NCBI RefSeq assembly: GCF_004138335.1
Contig: NZ_RYFW01000002.1
Coordinates: 1,221,501 to 1,285,500, forward strand
Reading direction: 5' to 3'
DNA: 64,000 nt
Source of the DNA: Peristeroidobacter agariperforans
GTDB taxonomy: Bacteria > Pseudomonadota > Gammaproteobacteria > Steroidobacterales > Steroidobacteraceae
A model generated the notes under the pieces. That model ran no database searches. It was not told where the DNA came from and saw only the letters and a program-made list of their open reading frames with translations. Shown here in pieces: positions 51,587-61,567 of the stretch (positions are counted from its first letter, which is position 1; each line of letters opens with the position of its first letter). Both the position numbers and the translations under genes were made by a program.

Positions 51587-54097
51587 TCAGTCCGCGCGAA
51601 CCACCACATCATCGAAGCCTGCTTCGATGACGGTTCCGCCATTGCTCTGACTATCGCAGGCTTCGAAGCGCAGCGTGATCGTCTGGCCCGCGAATCTCGA
51701 CAGATTGACGGACGGCGAGCGCCACACTGCGCCCACATTGCTCGACGCAGCCGTCTTCGTGAACACCGTCACCGGCACTGCGTCCGATCCAACCACGCGC
51801 ACACGGAAATAATCGGCGCTGGTCGCGGTGTCGATGTGGGCCAGGAAATATTTGAAGGTCAGTGTGATCGTGCGCCCGGAAGGCAAGGCGATGGCTGGCG
51901 ATTGCATCGATGTCAGGCCGTTGTCGATGTCGTACACGCCAGCGTTCACGCTCGCCAGGAGCCCGGTGATCATGCAATTCGCCGAGCCGCCGGAACAGTT
52001 GTCCGGCTGCAGGATGACGCCGTTCTGCGTGGTCGGCTGCGGATTGCCCCGTTGCCACAAACCAGCCGTCGCGGTGTCCACACCGGGTGTGCGAATCCAA
52101 CCACCCGCCGATTCAAAGGTGTCCTCGAACAATGCCGACTGTCCGCCACTGCGAAGCGTCGCGGTATAGGTCGTATCGTCGGTTGGCGTCGTGATCTCGT
52201 GAGTCTGCGCGCCACCGTCGGACCAGGATGCGAACTGATAAGTCACGCCAGCCGAGACTTGCGGACTGATCGCACCGATCGTGCGAATGATGCCTTCGAC
52301 GCCGGTGAATGTGTGCGGCGCCGTCACTGGCACGCCTTCGAGCGTCAACTGCGCATTGGGAATGTTGCTGGTGAGCGTGACGACTGAAGTGCGCGGAAGG
52401 ATATCGACGGACGTCGTGTTGCTGAGCCCCTCGGAATCGCGCACCGTCAGGATCAGACGATAGAAAACGTTGGCCGACGTCTCGCCGCGATCGGCAATCG
52501 TGAACGATCCGCCCGCGATGCCGCTGGTTTCGGGCATGTGCGGATGAGTGTGATCGTCGTGATGAAAGTCCACGCGCCAGGTGAATGCGGAGGCCGGCAG
52601 GGCGCCGTCTTCCGGATCGGTCGCGGAGCCCGAGAACGCAAATGTTTGACCGCCACGATACAACGTGCCCGCCACCGGCGATGAGATCGTGGCGCTCGGT
52701 ACGCCATTTGAGAGCACAGTGAGCGTGGCGGCATTGCTGGTGACCGATCCGAATGGGTTGGTGACGGTCACAGAGATCTGCGCGCCGTTGTCGGCGGCCG
52801 TCGTGGTTTGAATCGTGTACGAGGATTGAGTCGCCCCCGGGATCGGTGCGCCATTGCGCAGCCACTGATATTCCAACGGCTGCTCGCCAGCAGCGGAAAC
52901 CGCAAACGTCGCTGGCTGGCCAGCGGACACCGATACACTCACCGGCTGTTCGGAGATCGACGGCGCCGAGTTGGCGGCGTACTGCACTCGATACAGTTCA
53001 CCGCCGTTGCCCCGTGCCAGATAGTAGAGCGAGCCGTCGGGGCCAGTGTCGATATCGACCAGGGCAGCGATGTCGCTGGCGAACGCGGTCGCGGCAGTGT
53101 AGCCCGGCGGAGCGAGCGTGCGGATGAAGCCGGTGCAGTAGTCGCCGAAGAAATATCGGCCGGCATATCCCGCCGGAAAGGTCGAAGTGGTCGGCCGATA
53201 GAACGTAGCGCCGACGATCGCGCAATTCGTGCCTGCATTCGCATAAACGTAAGCGGGATAGCGCACGCCGGCTACACCGCCGGGGGCGAACCCTTCGGTT
53301 TGCGGCCAGCCGAAGTTCGCGCCGGCGCTGGCGTGATTCACTTCTTCCCACGCATCCTGGCCGACATCGTTCACATGAATCCGACCGTTCGAGGGATCGA
53401 CTGCGAACGTGTAAGGATTGCGCAAGCCGCGCGCCCAGATGGCTTGATTCACACCGGTCGTCTGGCCGAGAAAAGGATTGTCTTCGGGAATCGAGCCATC
53501 CGGATTGATTCGCAGCAACTTGCCATGCGTGGTCTCCAGGCTCTGCGCGTTGGCGGAGTTCGAGTTGTCGCCAGTGGCGATGTACAACTTGCCGTCCGCG
53601 CCGAAAGCCAGTGCACCGCCGTTATGGATGTATGCCGTGCTGAGCGGCGACAGCTCGATCAACTGAAGTGCGCTACTCGCATCCGCAACGTCTGGGTTGC
53701 TGGCGCTAGCAGTGAAGCGGACCACCCGATTGACGCGCGGTGGCGCCGTAGGGCTCGTGTAGTACAGATAAACATACGGTGTGGTTGCGAAGTTGGGATC
53801 CAGCGCGACACCTAGCAAGCCACGCTCGCCCAAGGTGTTCGTGCTCAACGTGACGAACGGTTGGCTGAGCAGCACCCCATCGCGGATGACTCGCAACGCG
53901 CCGGTCTGCTGAGTGACGAAGATGCGGCCGTCCGGAGCGACGGCCATCGACGTCGGAGTGGCGATGCCGCTCGCGACGCGGGTTTCGGTAAAGCCGGCGG
54001 GCAGAGTCGCTGCATGAGTGACTGCTGTGAGCGACAGGCTGGCGATGAAGCCGAGAGCCACGCGCCGAAGCACGCGACGCGTTCTTTGAATCCCCAT
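51587..54097 (-). CDS. Secreted PQQ-type sugar dehydrogenase with Ig-like and C-terminal binding domains
   Basis: An 836-residue exported protein (signal ending TAVTHA-A). Residues about 32-385 form a soluble glucose/sorbosone dehydrogenase propeller: GIATPTSMAVAPDGRIFVTQQTGALRVI, ERGLLGVALDPNF, IHNGGALAFGADGKLYIATGD, WARGLRNPYTFAVDPSNGRIHVNDVG. An Ig-like domain (390-470), a fibronectin/PKD-like domain with a His-rich loop (DFHHDDHTHPHMP), another beta domain, and a C-terminal jelly-roll (about 665-836, VNLSRFAGQTITLRFEA) follow. PQQ dependence is by family; the added domains suggest attachment to a polymer. No neighbour links it to a pathway. Confidence 0.87.
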   Translation of the reverse strand: MGIQRTRRVLRRVALGFIASLSLTAVTHAATLPAGFTETRVASGIATPTSMAVAPDGRIFVTQQTGALRVIRDGVLLSQPFVTLSTNTLGERGLLGVALDPNFATTPYVYLYYTSPTAPPRVNRVVRFTASASNPDVADASSALQLIELSPLSTAYIHNGGALAFGADGKLYIATGDNSNSANAQSLETTHGKLLRINPDGSIPEDNPFLGQTTGVNQAIWARGLRNPYTFAVDPSNGRIHVNDVGQDAWEEVNHASAGANFGWPQTEGFAPGGVAGVRYPAYVYANAGTNCAIVGATFYRPTTSTFPAGYAGRYFFGDYCTGFIRTLAPPGYTAATAFASDIAALVDIDTGPDGSLYYLARGNGGELYRVQYAANSAPSISEQPVSVSVSAGQPATFAVSAAGEQPLEYQWLRNGAPIPGATQSSYTIQTTTAADNGAQISVTVTNPFGSVTSNAATLTVLSNGVPSATISSPVAGTLYRGGQTFAFSGSATDPEDGALPASAFTWRVDFHHDDHTHPHMPETSGIAGGSFTIADRGETSANVFYRLILTVRDSEGLSNTTSVDILPRTSVVTLTSNIPNAQLTLEGVPVTAPHTFTGVEGIIRTIGAISPQVSAGVTYQFASWSDGGAQTHEITTPTDDTTYTATLRSGGQSALFEDTFESAGGWIRTPGVDTATAGLWQRGNPQPTTQNGVILQPDNCSGGSANCMITGLLASVNAGVYDIDNGLTSMQSPAIALPSGRTITLTFKYFLAHIDTATSADYFRVRVVGSDAVPVTVFTKTAASSNVGAVWRSPSVNLSRFAGQTITLRFEACDSQSNGGTVIEAGFDDVVVRAD

Positions 54098-54203
54098 GTG
54101 TCCTCCGCTGACGGCATCCGTGCGACGCCTCGTTATTCGATGCGCAAACTAGGAGGCGAGGCATGCGCCAACAATCAGTACAAGCCACGGCGCGCAAGGA
54201 ACT

Positions 54204-55640
54204 TTGCTGACAAGAATTCGTTTCATAGGAGTGTTGTCAGCAACGTGCGTGATAGCGGGTGCCACGGCGTCGAAGCGACCAGATCGAGCATGGTGGCTGC
54301 TTGTTTCGTTGGCACTGTGTTCGGCATGCTCGTCGAATCCCCGAGTCCAAGCGCCTGAGCAGGCTGCGCCGATCGTCGCAAGGCAGCGAGTGCTGTCCGA
54401 GGACGAGAGCGATCCGCTGCTGAAATCGGCGCTCGAGGAATATCAGGACGACGCGGCAGTTCGCGAGTTGGTGGCAGCAGTGCGCCAGTACTCGTCCATG
54501 CCGTTGACCAGCGGCAATCGGGTCGGCGCGCTCATCGACGGTCCGCAAACGTACGCCGCCATCGAAGCGGATCTGAAGGCGGCTCGACACCACATCCATC
54601 TCGAGACGTTCATCTTCGGCGCCGACGAAATCGGCCGGCGCTTCGGCGAGCTGCTGGCGCAAAAGCGCAAGGAAGGCGTCGAAGTCCGCGTGCTCTACGA
54701 CAGTATCGGCAGCATGGACACGCCGAAAGATTTCTTCGAGCAGCTGCGGCAGCAAGGCATCGAAGTGCGCGAGTTCCGGCCGATGAATCCTGTGAAGAAC
54801 CCGCGCATCTGGGACATTCATAACCGCGACCATCGCAAGATCATCGTGATCGATGGCAAGGTCGGGTTCACCGGCGGCATCAATATCGACAGCACGTATT
54901 CCAGCCCGTCCTCTAGTCGCCCCGGGCCGAAGCGCGGCATCGACGATGGCTGGCGCGATACGCACATGCGCATTCAAGGCCCGGCGGTGAAACAGCTGCA
55001 GACACTGTTTCTACAGTCCTGGGCCGAAGCGGGTGAGCCGCTGCCGGCAAAACAGGGCGATCGGTATCTGCCGGCCGTCCCATCCCCCGGGAACACGTTG
55101 ATCACGATCGTCGGCAATGACAGCGAGTCGGATGACCGTTCGTTGTACGGAACGTATCTGGCGGCGTTCAAACAATCCAGCCGCCGGCTGTGGATTACTC
55201 ACGCCTACTTCGCGCCCAATCCGGAGCTGTTGGATGCGCTGGTGGACGCCGCACGGCGCGGCGTCGATGTCCGGCTCATCGTGCCGGCGTTCACCGACTC
55301 GCGGATCGTGCTGAATGCCACGCAATCGACGTTCACGCCATTGCTGAACGCGGGGGTGAAAATCTACGAGCTCAAGGACGCGCTGCTCCACGCAAAGAGC
55401 GTGGTGATCGACGGCTCGGTCTCCATCGTCGGTTCTGCCAACCTCGACATGCGCAGCTTCCTGCACAACGACGAAGTCAATGCCATCGTCATCGATCGCG
55501 ACTTCGGCCAGCGCATGGAAGAAGTGTTCAAGCGGGACGAGCGCGCCTCGCGACCGGTCACGCTCGAACGCTGGCAGAAGCGGTCGCTCTGGCAGCGGTT
55601 CAAGGAGTTCGGCGTGAAGCTGTTCGGCTATTGGATCTAG
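54204..55640 (+). CDS. Phospholipase D/cardiolipin synthase-like protein
   Basis: A 478-residue protein with two HKD motifs, HRKIIVIDGKVGFTGGINI and HAKSVVIDGSVSIVGSANLD, the signature of the PLD superfamily. The N-terminus holds a hydrophobic stretch and a lipobox-like LCSAC at about 40, so it may be a lipoprotein exposed in the periplasm rather than a cytoplasmic-side synthase with two spans as in ClsA. The nominal ATG at 54204 gives an unusually long leader; internal GTG codons (for example near residue 16) are possible starts. It would make cardiolipin or transfer phosphatidyl groups. Confidence 0.88.
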   Translation: MLTRIRFIGVLSATCVIAGATASKRPDRAWWLLVSLALCSACSSNPRVQAPEQAAPIVARQRVLSEDESDPLLKSALEEYQDDAAVRELVAAVRQYSSMPLTSGNRVGALIDGPQTYAAIEADLKAARHHIHLETFIFGADEIGRRFGELLAQKRKEGVEVRVLYDSIGSMDTPKDFFEQLRQQGIEVREFRPMNPVKNPRIWDIHNRDHRKIIVIDGKVGFTGGINIDSTYSSPSSSRPGPKRGIDDGWRDTHMRIQGPAVKQLQTLFLQSWAEAGEPLPAKQGDRYLPAVPSPGNTLITIVGNDSESDDRSLYGTYLAAFKQSSRRLWITHAYFAPNPELLDALVDAARRGVDVRLIVPAFTDSRIVLNATQSTFTPLLNAGVKIYELKDALLHAKSVVIDGSVSIVGSANLDMRSFLHNDEVNAIVIDRDFGQRMEEVFKRDERASRPVTLERWQKRSLWQRFKEFGVKLFGYWI

Positions 55641-56650
55641 GGGCCTCGCCACGCGCGCATGAACTCCGCGCGTTGAGTCGTCTCGTCATCGTGGTAGCGG
55701 GAGGAGAAGTGAAAAGGCTGGGCCTCCTTGACCGAGGCGAGTCGCGCGATCGTTCCCGCTTGCGTGGTCGTGAGATGTGACTTGCCGGCCGCCAGCTCCC
55801 GATCCGCTTCCAGGAATACCGCTTCAATGAACAGCAAATCGGCATTGGCGACGAACGGAATGACACGGTCCCGATTCTCCGGCGTCCAACCGGTGTCGGT
55901 CACGTAGCACACCTTCTGGCCAGGAACGAATTTCAGTACGTCGCGCTTCAATTCGCCGAGCGGGAATGTTTTCTCGCGCGAGCCCTCGCGCGTACGCCAT
56001 CGGACATTGATTGGAGTGTGGTCCGGCGCGCCAGCTCTCGCCAGCTTCTTCAGCTCGGTCAGCCAGGGGCCGGTAGGCAGGCCGCGACTCTCCAGCCGAT
56101 TCTTCCATACATTGATGTGCGTGGCTTCTTCGAAGCAGAAGGCGAGCGACTGGATGTCGTGATGTTCGAGCGCAACGGTGCGGACCAGGAACGCTTCGTC
56201 CCGCAGTAGCACGCCATCTTCGCTCACCGGATCGGGCAGCGCCTCCCGAGCGAACTTGTCTCTGCTCCGAAAGCGCGCGCAGGCGACGCTGCCATCGGCG
56301 TGCACTTCATGGACCTCGATGATGAAGTCGACGGAGTAGTTCTGCACCAGATTCCAGGTATACGCCGCGAGCTTGTGCTCCACCTGGGCAATGAAATGCT
56401 CGGGGCCGTACAGCCGCACGCCGGTATCGCGTCCCAGGCACACTCGCAGCAGATGATCGAAGCCGGCGAAGTGATCCATGTGAGTGTGGCTTACGAATAC
56501 GTCGCTGACTCGCAGGAGCACGCGCGTCGACAACGACTGCACATCGCCAATATCGAACAACAGCGCGCGACGCTGAAACTTCAGGTCGATGCACACCCCG
56601 GGATCGCCCCAGACCCCGTTGACCAGCCTGGCGTGGTAGATCGGCCGCAT
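55637..56650 (-). CDS. MBL-fold hydrolase, RNase Z-like
   Basis: A 337-residue protein with the metal-binding HTHMDH (His55, His57, Asp59, His60) in VFVSHTHMDHFAGFDHLLR, the later Asp in CYVTDTGWT and a His in KSHLTTTQAG. The order and LLFDIGD opening match the RNase Z/phosphodiesterase branch (YP_like ElaC relatives) rather than beta-lactamases. It lacks the long exosite arm of ElaC, so tRNA processing is uncertain. Its stop overlaps that of the PLD gene by 4 bp, tail to tail. No signal peptide. Confidence 0.88.
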   Translation of the reverse strand: MRPIYHARLVNGVWGDPGVCIDLKFQRRALLFDIGDVQSLSTRVLLRVSDVFVSHTHMDHFAGFDHLLRVCLGRDTGVRLYGPEHFIAQVEHKLAAYTWNLVQNYSVDFIIEVHEVHADGSVACARFRSRDKFAREALPDPVSEDGVLLRDEAFLVRTVALEHHDIQSLAFCFEEATHINVWKNRLESRGLPTGPWLTELKKLARAGAPDHTPINVRWRTREGSREKTFPLGELKRDVLKFVPGQKVCYVTDTGWTPENRDRVIPFVANADLLFIEAVFLEADRELAAGKSHLTTTQAGTIARLASVKEAQPFHFSSRYHDDETTQRAEFMRAWRGP

Positions 56651-56701
56651 GCTCGCGCAACGCGGCCCCGCAGGCGAAGTTCCTGTGCGAGCTTCGCTGG
56701 C

Positions 56702-58540
56702 TTACGTGGGGCTCTCGCTGGGACTTGCGCCGGGCACTTCGTTGAGCGCCTTGCCTTCGGTGCGGGGCTTGCTGAATGGAGTGGGGCGCGAGGGCGTCTG
56801 TGCGGTATTCCGTAGCAACATGCCGATTCCGGCCTCATACCCGCCGCCGGCGATCTCGAGGGCGAAACGTTCGGCGTCGCGCTCTCGAATCGAGGCGAGA
56901 ATGTCGGCAATCTCCGAGTCGCTGACTTCGAGCAGGCGCAATGCTGCGCCTCCGGCCTGCAGCGCCGACTCGAATGTTTCCCTGATCTGATAGTCGACGC
57001 CGGCGCCCACGAGCTGACGCGCATGCTCGCGATCGAAGGCGCGTACCAACAGCTGGGCTTGTGGAAACTCGGAGCGCACCAGCTCGACGATGCGATCGGC
57101 GGTCTTGCGGTTCTCGACGCAGACGGCGATCTGGCGCGCCTTGCCGGCGCCGGAGGCGCGCAACACGTCGAGGCGGGTGCCATCGCCGTAGTACACAGTG
57201 AAGCCGAATTGCTGGGCAGCGCGGATCATCTCGACATCCGCATCGATGATGCTCACGTCGACGCCCCGCGCGAGCAGCGCTTGACTGACAACCTGGCCGA
57301 AGCGGCCGAAGCCGATCATGAGCACGCTGCCTTCGAGCCCGTCCGCGATGGGAATGCCGTCCATCGATTGGCTCGCGGGCTCGATGAAACGCCGGACCAC
57401 GATGACCATCAGCGGCGTCAGCACCATCGAGAGCACGACGATCGCGGTCATGTTGGCGTTGACGGTGTCGTCGATGATGCCGACGGCAGCAGCGGCGCCG
57501 TACAGGACAAACGCGAACTCACCGCCTTGTGCCATCAGCACCGCGCGATCCAGAGCTTCTGGATGCGAGCTGCGAGTCACGCGCGCGACGATATAGATGC
57601 ACAGCGCTTTGGTGGCCATCATTGCCGGCACGGCGGCCGCGATCAGCGCCCAATTGTCCGCGACCACTTTCAAGTCGAGGCTCATGCCCACAGCCAGGAA
57701 GAACAGGCCCAAGAGCAAACCGCGGAACGGCTCGACATCCGCTTCGAGTTGATGACGGAAGGTCGATTCGGACAACAGCACGCCGGCGATGAATGCGCCC
57801 ATTGCCATCGAAAGGCCGCCCATCTCCATCAACAGCGCCGAACCGAGCACGACGAGCAAGGCTGCTGCCGACATCACTTCCCGCGTGCGCGCGAGCGCCA
57901 GAATGCTGAAGAGCGGATTGAGCAGCCACACGCCTGCGGCGATCAGACCGGCGAGGGAACCGATGCCGGTCAGCATGGAAATCCACTGCGGCGTATCCGA
58001 TTCGGTCGCTGCGGCCGGCGAGAGGAAGCTCACCAGCGCCAGCAGCGGGACGATCAACAGATCTTCGAACAACAACACCGACACCATCTTCTGCCCGTGA
58101 GGCAGCGCGATGTCGCCGCGCTCGGCGAGCAGTTGCATGACGATGGCCGTCGAGGTGAGCACGAAGCCGGCGCCGCCGATAAAGGCAACCACCGGCGAGA
58201 AGCCGAACGCCATGCCGACGCCGGTGAGCCCGAGCGTGCAAGCGGCAATCTGCAGAGCGCCGAGACCGAAAATCTGCCGTCGCAGGTGCCACAGGTGCGA
58301 AGGCCGCATCTCCAGGCCGATGATGAAAAGGAACATCACGACGCCGAGCTCGGCGAATCGCAGGATGGCGTGCGGATCGGAGAACAGGCCGAGCCCGAAA
58401 GGACCGATCAACAGGCCGGCGGCGAGGTAGCCCAGCACCGAGCCGAGGCCCAGCCGTCTGAACAAGGGAACCGCGATGACCGCGGCGCCCAGCAACGCGA
58501 CGGCGTTGACCAACATGCTTGAATCGTGTTCCGGGGCCAT
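56702..58540 (-). CDS. KefB/KefC-like CPA2 cation:proton antiporter with RCK domain
   Basis: A 612-residue protein. About 5-385 is a 12-13 span CPA2 exchanger (GSVLGYLAAGLLIGPFGLGLFSD; FLFIIGLEMRPSHLWHLRRQIFGLG; LFFLAVGMSLDLK). About 405-520 is a TrkA-N/RCK Rossmann domain (VLMIGFGRFGQVVSQALLARG; VYYGDGTRLDVLRASGAGKARQIAVCVEN). In Kef proteins this domain senses glutathione adducts and opens K+ efflux. The C-terminal tail is Ser/Pro-rich. No KefF/G partner gene is adjacent. Gene is alone; 51 bp separate it from the upstream RNase Z-like gene. Confidence 0.93.
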   Translation of the reverse strand: MAPEHDSSMLVNAVALLGAAVIAVPLFRRLGLGSVLGYLAAGLLIGPFGLGLFSDPHAILRFAELGVVMFLFIIGLEMRPSHLWHLRRQIFGLGALQIAACTLGLTGVGMAFGFSPVVAFIGGAGFVLTSTAIVMQLLAERGDIALPHGQKMVSVLLFEDLLIVPLLALVSFLSPAAATESDTPQWISMLTGIGSLAGLIAAGVWLLNPLFSILALARTREVMSAAALLVVLGSALLMEMGGLSMAMGAFIAGVLLSESTFRHQLEADVEPFRGLLLGLFFLAVGMSLDLKVVADNWALIAAAVPAMMATKALCIYIVARVTRSSHPEALDRAVLMAQGGEFAFVLYGAAAAVGIIDDTVNANMTAIVVLSMVLTPLMVIVVRRFIEPASQSMDGIPIADGLEGSVLMIGFGRFGQVVSQALLARGVDVSIIDADVEMIRAAQQFGFTVYYGDGTRLDVLRASGAGKARQIAVCVENRKTADRIVELVRSEFPQAQLLVRAFDREHARQLVGAGVDYQIRETFESALQAGGAALRLLEVSDSEIADILASIRERDAERFALEIAGGGYEAGIGMLLRNTAQTPSRPTPFSKPRTEGKALNEVPGASPSESPT

Positions 58541-58664
58541 GAGCGACTCGAATGGGGAAAAGGGCGGATGATAGGCGCGGACAGGCGGGGACGGAACAGC
58601 ATGAAGGGTTCCGCGCCGGCTGCGTATCGGAGGAGTCTATGACCCGAATCGCGCGCGAGCGCGA

Positions 58665-60764
58665 TCAGCGGTCTTGGGATGCCTTTTCCCGGAGTTGCTC
58701 GGCGACCTCATCGGCCGGCAGCATCAACGTTTCATCTGACAGCACGACGGCTTCGGAAATGGTCGGCGAGTTGTCGGACGACTCGTCGGCGTTCATCGCC
58801 ACTTGTGCCGTCGGCAGCGAGCGGTCGGCATTTTTCAGGACCTGGAAGGCCTCTTCCGCCTCGAGCGGACCGCAGTAGAAGTAGCCCTGGGCGTAGTCGC
58901 ATCCCATTCGTTGCAGGTCGCGCGCAGCGTCATCGGTCTCGACGATCTCGGCAACCGAGCGCAGGCCGAGGCTGCTGGTCATTTGCACGATGGCAGCCGC
59001 GATCGCGGTATTGGCATGCGCCGAGCCGGCGCGATCGACGAACGGCCTGTCGATCTTCACGTAGCTGAAGGGGAACAGCTGCAGGTAGCTCAACGACGAG
59101 TAGCCGGTGCCGAAGTCATCGAGCATCATCTCGATGCCGAGATCGTGCAGACCTTCGAGGATCTCGCGGGCTCCGCCGGGATTGCTCATCAGCCCGCCTT
59201 CGGTCAGTTCCAGTTTCAGGTATTCGGGCGAGACACCAGTGTCCTTGAGCACTTGCTCTACGTAGGAAGTGAACTCGGGATCGCGCAGCGCGGCGGCAGA
59301 GACGTTTACTGTGAGATAGAAGTCGCGATCGCGGGGCAAGCGATGACGCCATTCGGCGGCGAGCGTGCAGACTTGCAGGATGGTCCAGCGCGTGATCGGC
59401 ACGATCAAGCCGACTTCTTCGGCGAGTGCGAGAAACTTGTCCGGCGTCAGCATGCCTTCGATGGGATGCCGCCAGCGGAGCAGCGACTCGGCGCCGGCGA
59501 CGCAATCGTTCCGCAGGTCGACAATGGGCTGATACATCAAGTGCAGCTCGCGACGCTGGAGCGCGACGTGCAAATCGGCTTCCAGGCTCACCAGGCTCGC
59601 AGCGCTGCTACCCATCGCGGGCTGGTATGCAACCGCGGTCGCGGTATCGTGCCGTCTTGCGACCGATAGAGCGATGTCGGCTTCACGCACAGCTTCTTCC
59701 GCGCGTTGCAGACCCGAGTCGATGCAGGTGACGCCGACTCGAGCTGCCACGTTGAGTTGATGCTTGCGCAGTTCGAAGGGCTGCTGCAGCGTCTTCTGTA
59801 ACAGTCCGGCGATGTCGAGCGCGCCGTCCGCCGAGGGCACATCGAAGATCAGCATCGCGAACTGATCGCCGCTCCAGCGCGCCAGCACGTGTTCGAACTG
59901 TGCCGCGGCTTTCTGGAATCGTCGGGCTGCCTGCACGACGACCTCGTCGCCGGCGGTGTGGCCGAGCGAGTCGTTGATCAGCTTGAAACGATCGATGTTG
60001 ATGAGCATCACCGCGAGTCGTTGCCGGCGACGCGTGCGGACCTCCCGCAAGGCGCGATCGAGCTGATCCATGAAGTAGCGGCGGTTCGGCAGGCCGGTGA
60101 ACGCGTCGTGATAGCGCGAATGCTCGAAGCTCTTCTGCAGGTTCTCGCGCTGCTCGATTTCGAGCGCCAGCTTGCGTTGGGTCGATTGCAGCTGGCGTCG
60201 CGAGAGTGACAGAGCATCCCGCGCCCGGTGCAAGCTGTGCACCAGATCGTGAGTTGCAAACGCCAGCATCCAGGCGACGACCGCCAGCAACGCGATAGCC
60301 GCGGCCAGTTCGCGTGCGGGATACCAGCCAGCCTTGGGGCGCAACGCGAGCTGCACATAACCGCCGGCCAGCTCTTGCGCGTAACCTTCCGGCAAGCGGA
60401 TGCGGCTGATGATGGGATCGTCCAGCCGCTCGATCCGGCTGCTCACGAAGATTCGCGGCGCGCCGCCGCTGGTGTCCACTTTCGACAGCTCGAAGTCGTA
60501 CTCCGGATCGACGATGCGATTCAGCTGCAGCTTCGAGAGCAATTGATCCAGCTCCGCGCCACTCTCGCGCGCAGCCAATGTTTGCAGCTGGCGCTCGACC
60601 GCTCGGCTGTACGTCGTAACAAGCGTGCCCGCCGTCGCACGCGTCTGCTCGGCGCGTTCGCCGACACTCAGCGCAATGAGCCGAGCGCCCGCGAGCACGA
60701 CGACCGCCAGCACCAACAAGGTGAGGGGCCATTGCGAGCCGCGTTTCAGAAGCGAAAGTTTCAT
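58665..60764 (-). CDS. Membrane GGDEF-EAL protein, probable c-di-GMP phosphodiesterase
   Basis: A 699-residue protein: TM1 at about 13-33, a periplasmic sensor part 35-150, TM2 at 152-172, a coiled coil, GGDEF domain about 213-375 and EAL domain about 390-645. The GGDEF site is SGDQF (298-302), which should abolish cyclase activity. The EAL domain keeps its essential residues: Glu426 (as ESL), Asn487, Glu519, Asp549-Asp550 in DDFGTG, Lys570, Glu606 and the QGY at 626. So it probably degrades c-di-GMP, perhaps with GTP binding to the dead GGDEF as a switch. It is the last gene of a four-gene operon, overlapping the outer-membrane gene by ATGA. Confidence 0.93.
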   Translation of the reverse strand: MKLSLLKRGSQWPLTLLVLAVVVLAGARLIALSVGERAEQTRATAGTLVTTYSRAVERQLQTLAARESGAELDQLLSKLQLNRIVDPEYDFELSKVDTSGGAPRIFVSSRIERLDDPIISRIRLPEGYAQELAGGYVQLALRPKAGWYPARELAAAIALLAVVAWMLAFATHDLVHSLHRARDALSLSRRQLQSTQRKLALEIEQRENLQKSFEHSRYHDAFTGLPNRRYFMDQLDRALREVRTRRRQRLAVMLINIDRFKLINDSLGHTAGDEVVVQAARRFQKAAAQFEHVLARWSGDQFAMLIFDVPSADGALDIAGLLQKTLQQPFELRKHQLNVAARVGVTCIDSGLQRAEEAVREADIALSVARRHDTATAVAYQPAMGSSAASLVSLEADLHVALQRRELHLMYQPIVDLRNDCVAGAESLLRWRHPIEGMLTPDKFLALAEEVGLIVPITRWTILQVCTLAAEWRHRLPRDRDFYLTVNVSAAALRDPEFTSYVEQVLKDTGVSPEYLKLELTEGGLMSNPGGAREILEGLHDLGIEMMLDDFGTGYSSLSYLQLFPFSYVKIDRPFVDRAGSAHANTAIAAAIVQMTSSLGLRSVAEIVETDDAARDLQRMGCDYAQGYFYCGPLEAEEAFQVLKNADRSLPTAQVAMNADESSDNSPTISEAVVLSDETLMLPADEVAEQLREKASQDR

Positions 60765-61567
60765 TGCCCTCGCGAGCCTAGATACGCGATAAAGCTCAAG
60801 GTAACGGTGATCTTCTCGCTGCCCGCCACTTCCAGCAGATCGCCGAGCAACTGGATCTCGGCACGCTTGAAGGGCTTGGCAATGCCGAGGAAGTATTCAT
60901 TCGAGTAGCTGGGCGGCAGCACCACACCGGGTTGCAGCACCAGCACCGCCGGATTGGCTTTACCGGTCGAGCCGCCAAGCATCATATTGACGTGCTTGCC
61001 GTAGTAGTCGAAGCGGGCGCTGGTGAGTTCGGTGCCCAGATTGCCGCTCACCGATTGGGCATAGGCAATGTTGGTCACGAACTTCGGCGACCACACGTAG
61101 GTCAGGCCGAGCTTGGGCAGATTGCCGTGCGTGGTGTCGATATCGATCTGGCGCGACTCGAGTTGCACCGAGAATTTGCTGCCGATCGCCTGGCTGATGC
61201 CCAACACGCCGACCTGGTAATCGAATTTGCGGCCGTTGTCGTCGCCTTCGCCATTGTAGTACTCCCCGATGAGAATGAAGCGACGGGCCGGCTCGCCGCG
61301 CCCCCAGGCTGCGCGCACCGAGCCATAGGTCAGCTTGGCTTCCTCGACGAAGGTATGGTCGGCACCGAAGCCGGCGAGGAAGTCGGGCGTGAAGTAGTGC
61401 AGATAGCTGAGCGAGCCGCCACCGCCGTCATCGTCGGTGTCGACGAAGCTGGAGGCGCTGCCGCTCAAGGATAGTTTGTCGAACGGACGCGCATCGACTT
61501 CGGCGGCGCCGGCGGACGCAGTCGCCGCGAGCGAGGACAAGCACAGGACGGCGGATGCAAACCTCAT
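60761..61567 (-). CDS. Outer-membrane beta-barrel of the beta-helix/c-di-GMP operon
   Basis: A 268-residue exported protein (signal ending ASAGA-AE). The rest alternates polar and hydrophobic residues in long strands (SLSYLHYFTPDFLAGFGADHTFVEE, RRFILIGEYYNGEGDDNGR, DYQVGVLGISQAIGSKFSVQLESRQIDI), consistent with a 10- to 14-strand barrel, though the last residue is Gln rather than Phe. Loops are Gly/Asp-rich. Start overlaps the PAS gene's stop, and its stop the GGDEF-EAL start, each by 4 nt, so it is made in step with both. I do not recognise the family; an exporter of polymer or a sensor barrel is possible. Confidence 0.82.
   Translation of the reverse strand: MRFASAVLCLSSLAATASAGAAEVDARPFDKLSLSGSASSFVDTDDDGGGGSLSYLHYFTPDFLAGFGADHTFVEEAKLTYGSVRAAWGRGEPARRFILIGEYYNGEGDDNGRKFDYQVGVLGISQAIGSKFSVQLESRQIDIDTTHGNLPKLGLTYVWSPKFVTNIAYAQSVSGNLGTELTSARFDYYGKHVNMMLGGSTGKANPAVLVLQPGVVLPPSYSNEYFLGIAKPFKRAEIQLLGDLLEVAGSEKITVTLSFIAYLGSRGQ

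Noticed and set aside
57023-58522. A 499-residue plus-strand frame opposite the antiporter
   Set aside because: His/Gln/Arg-rich antisense shadow of membrane-protein codons.
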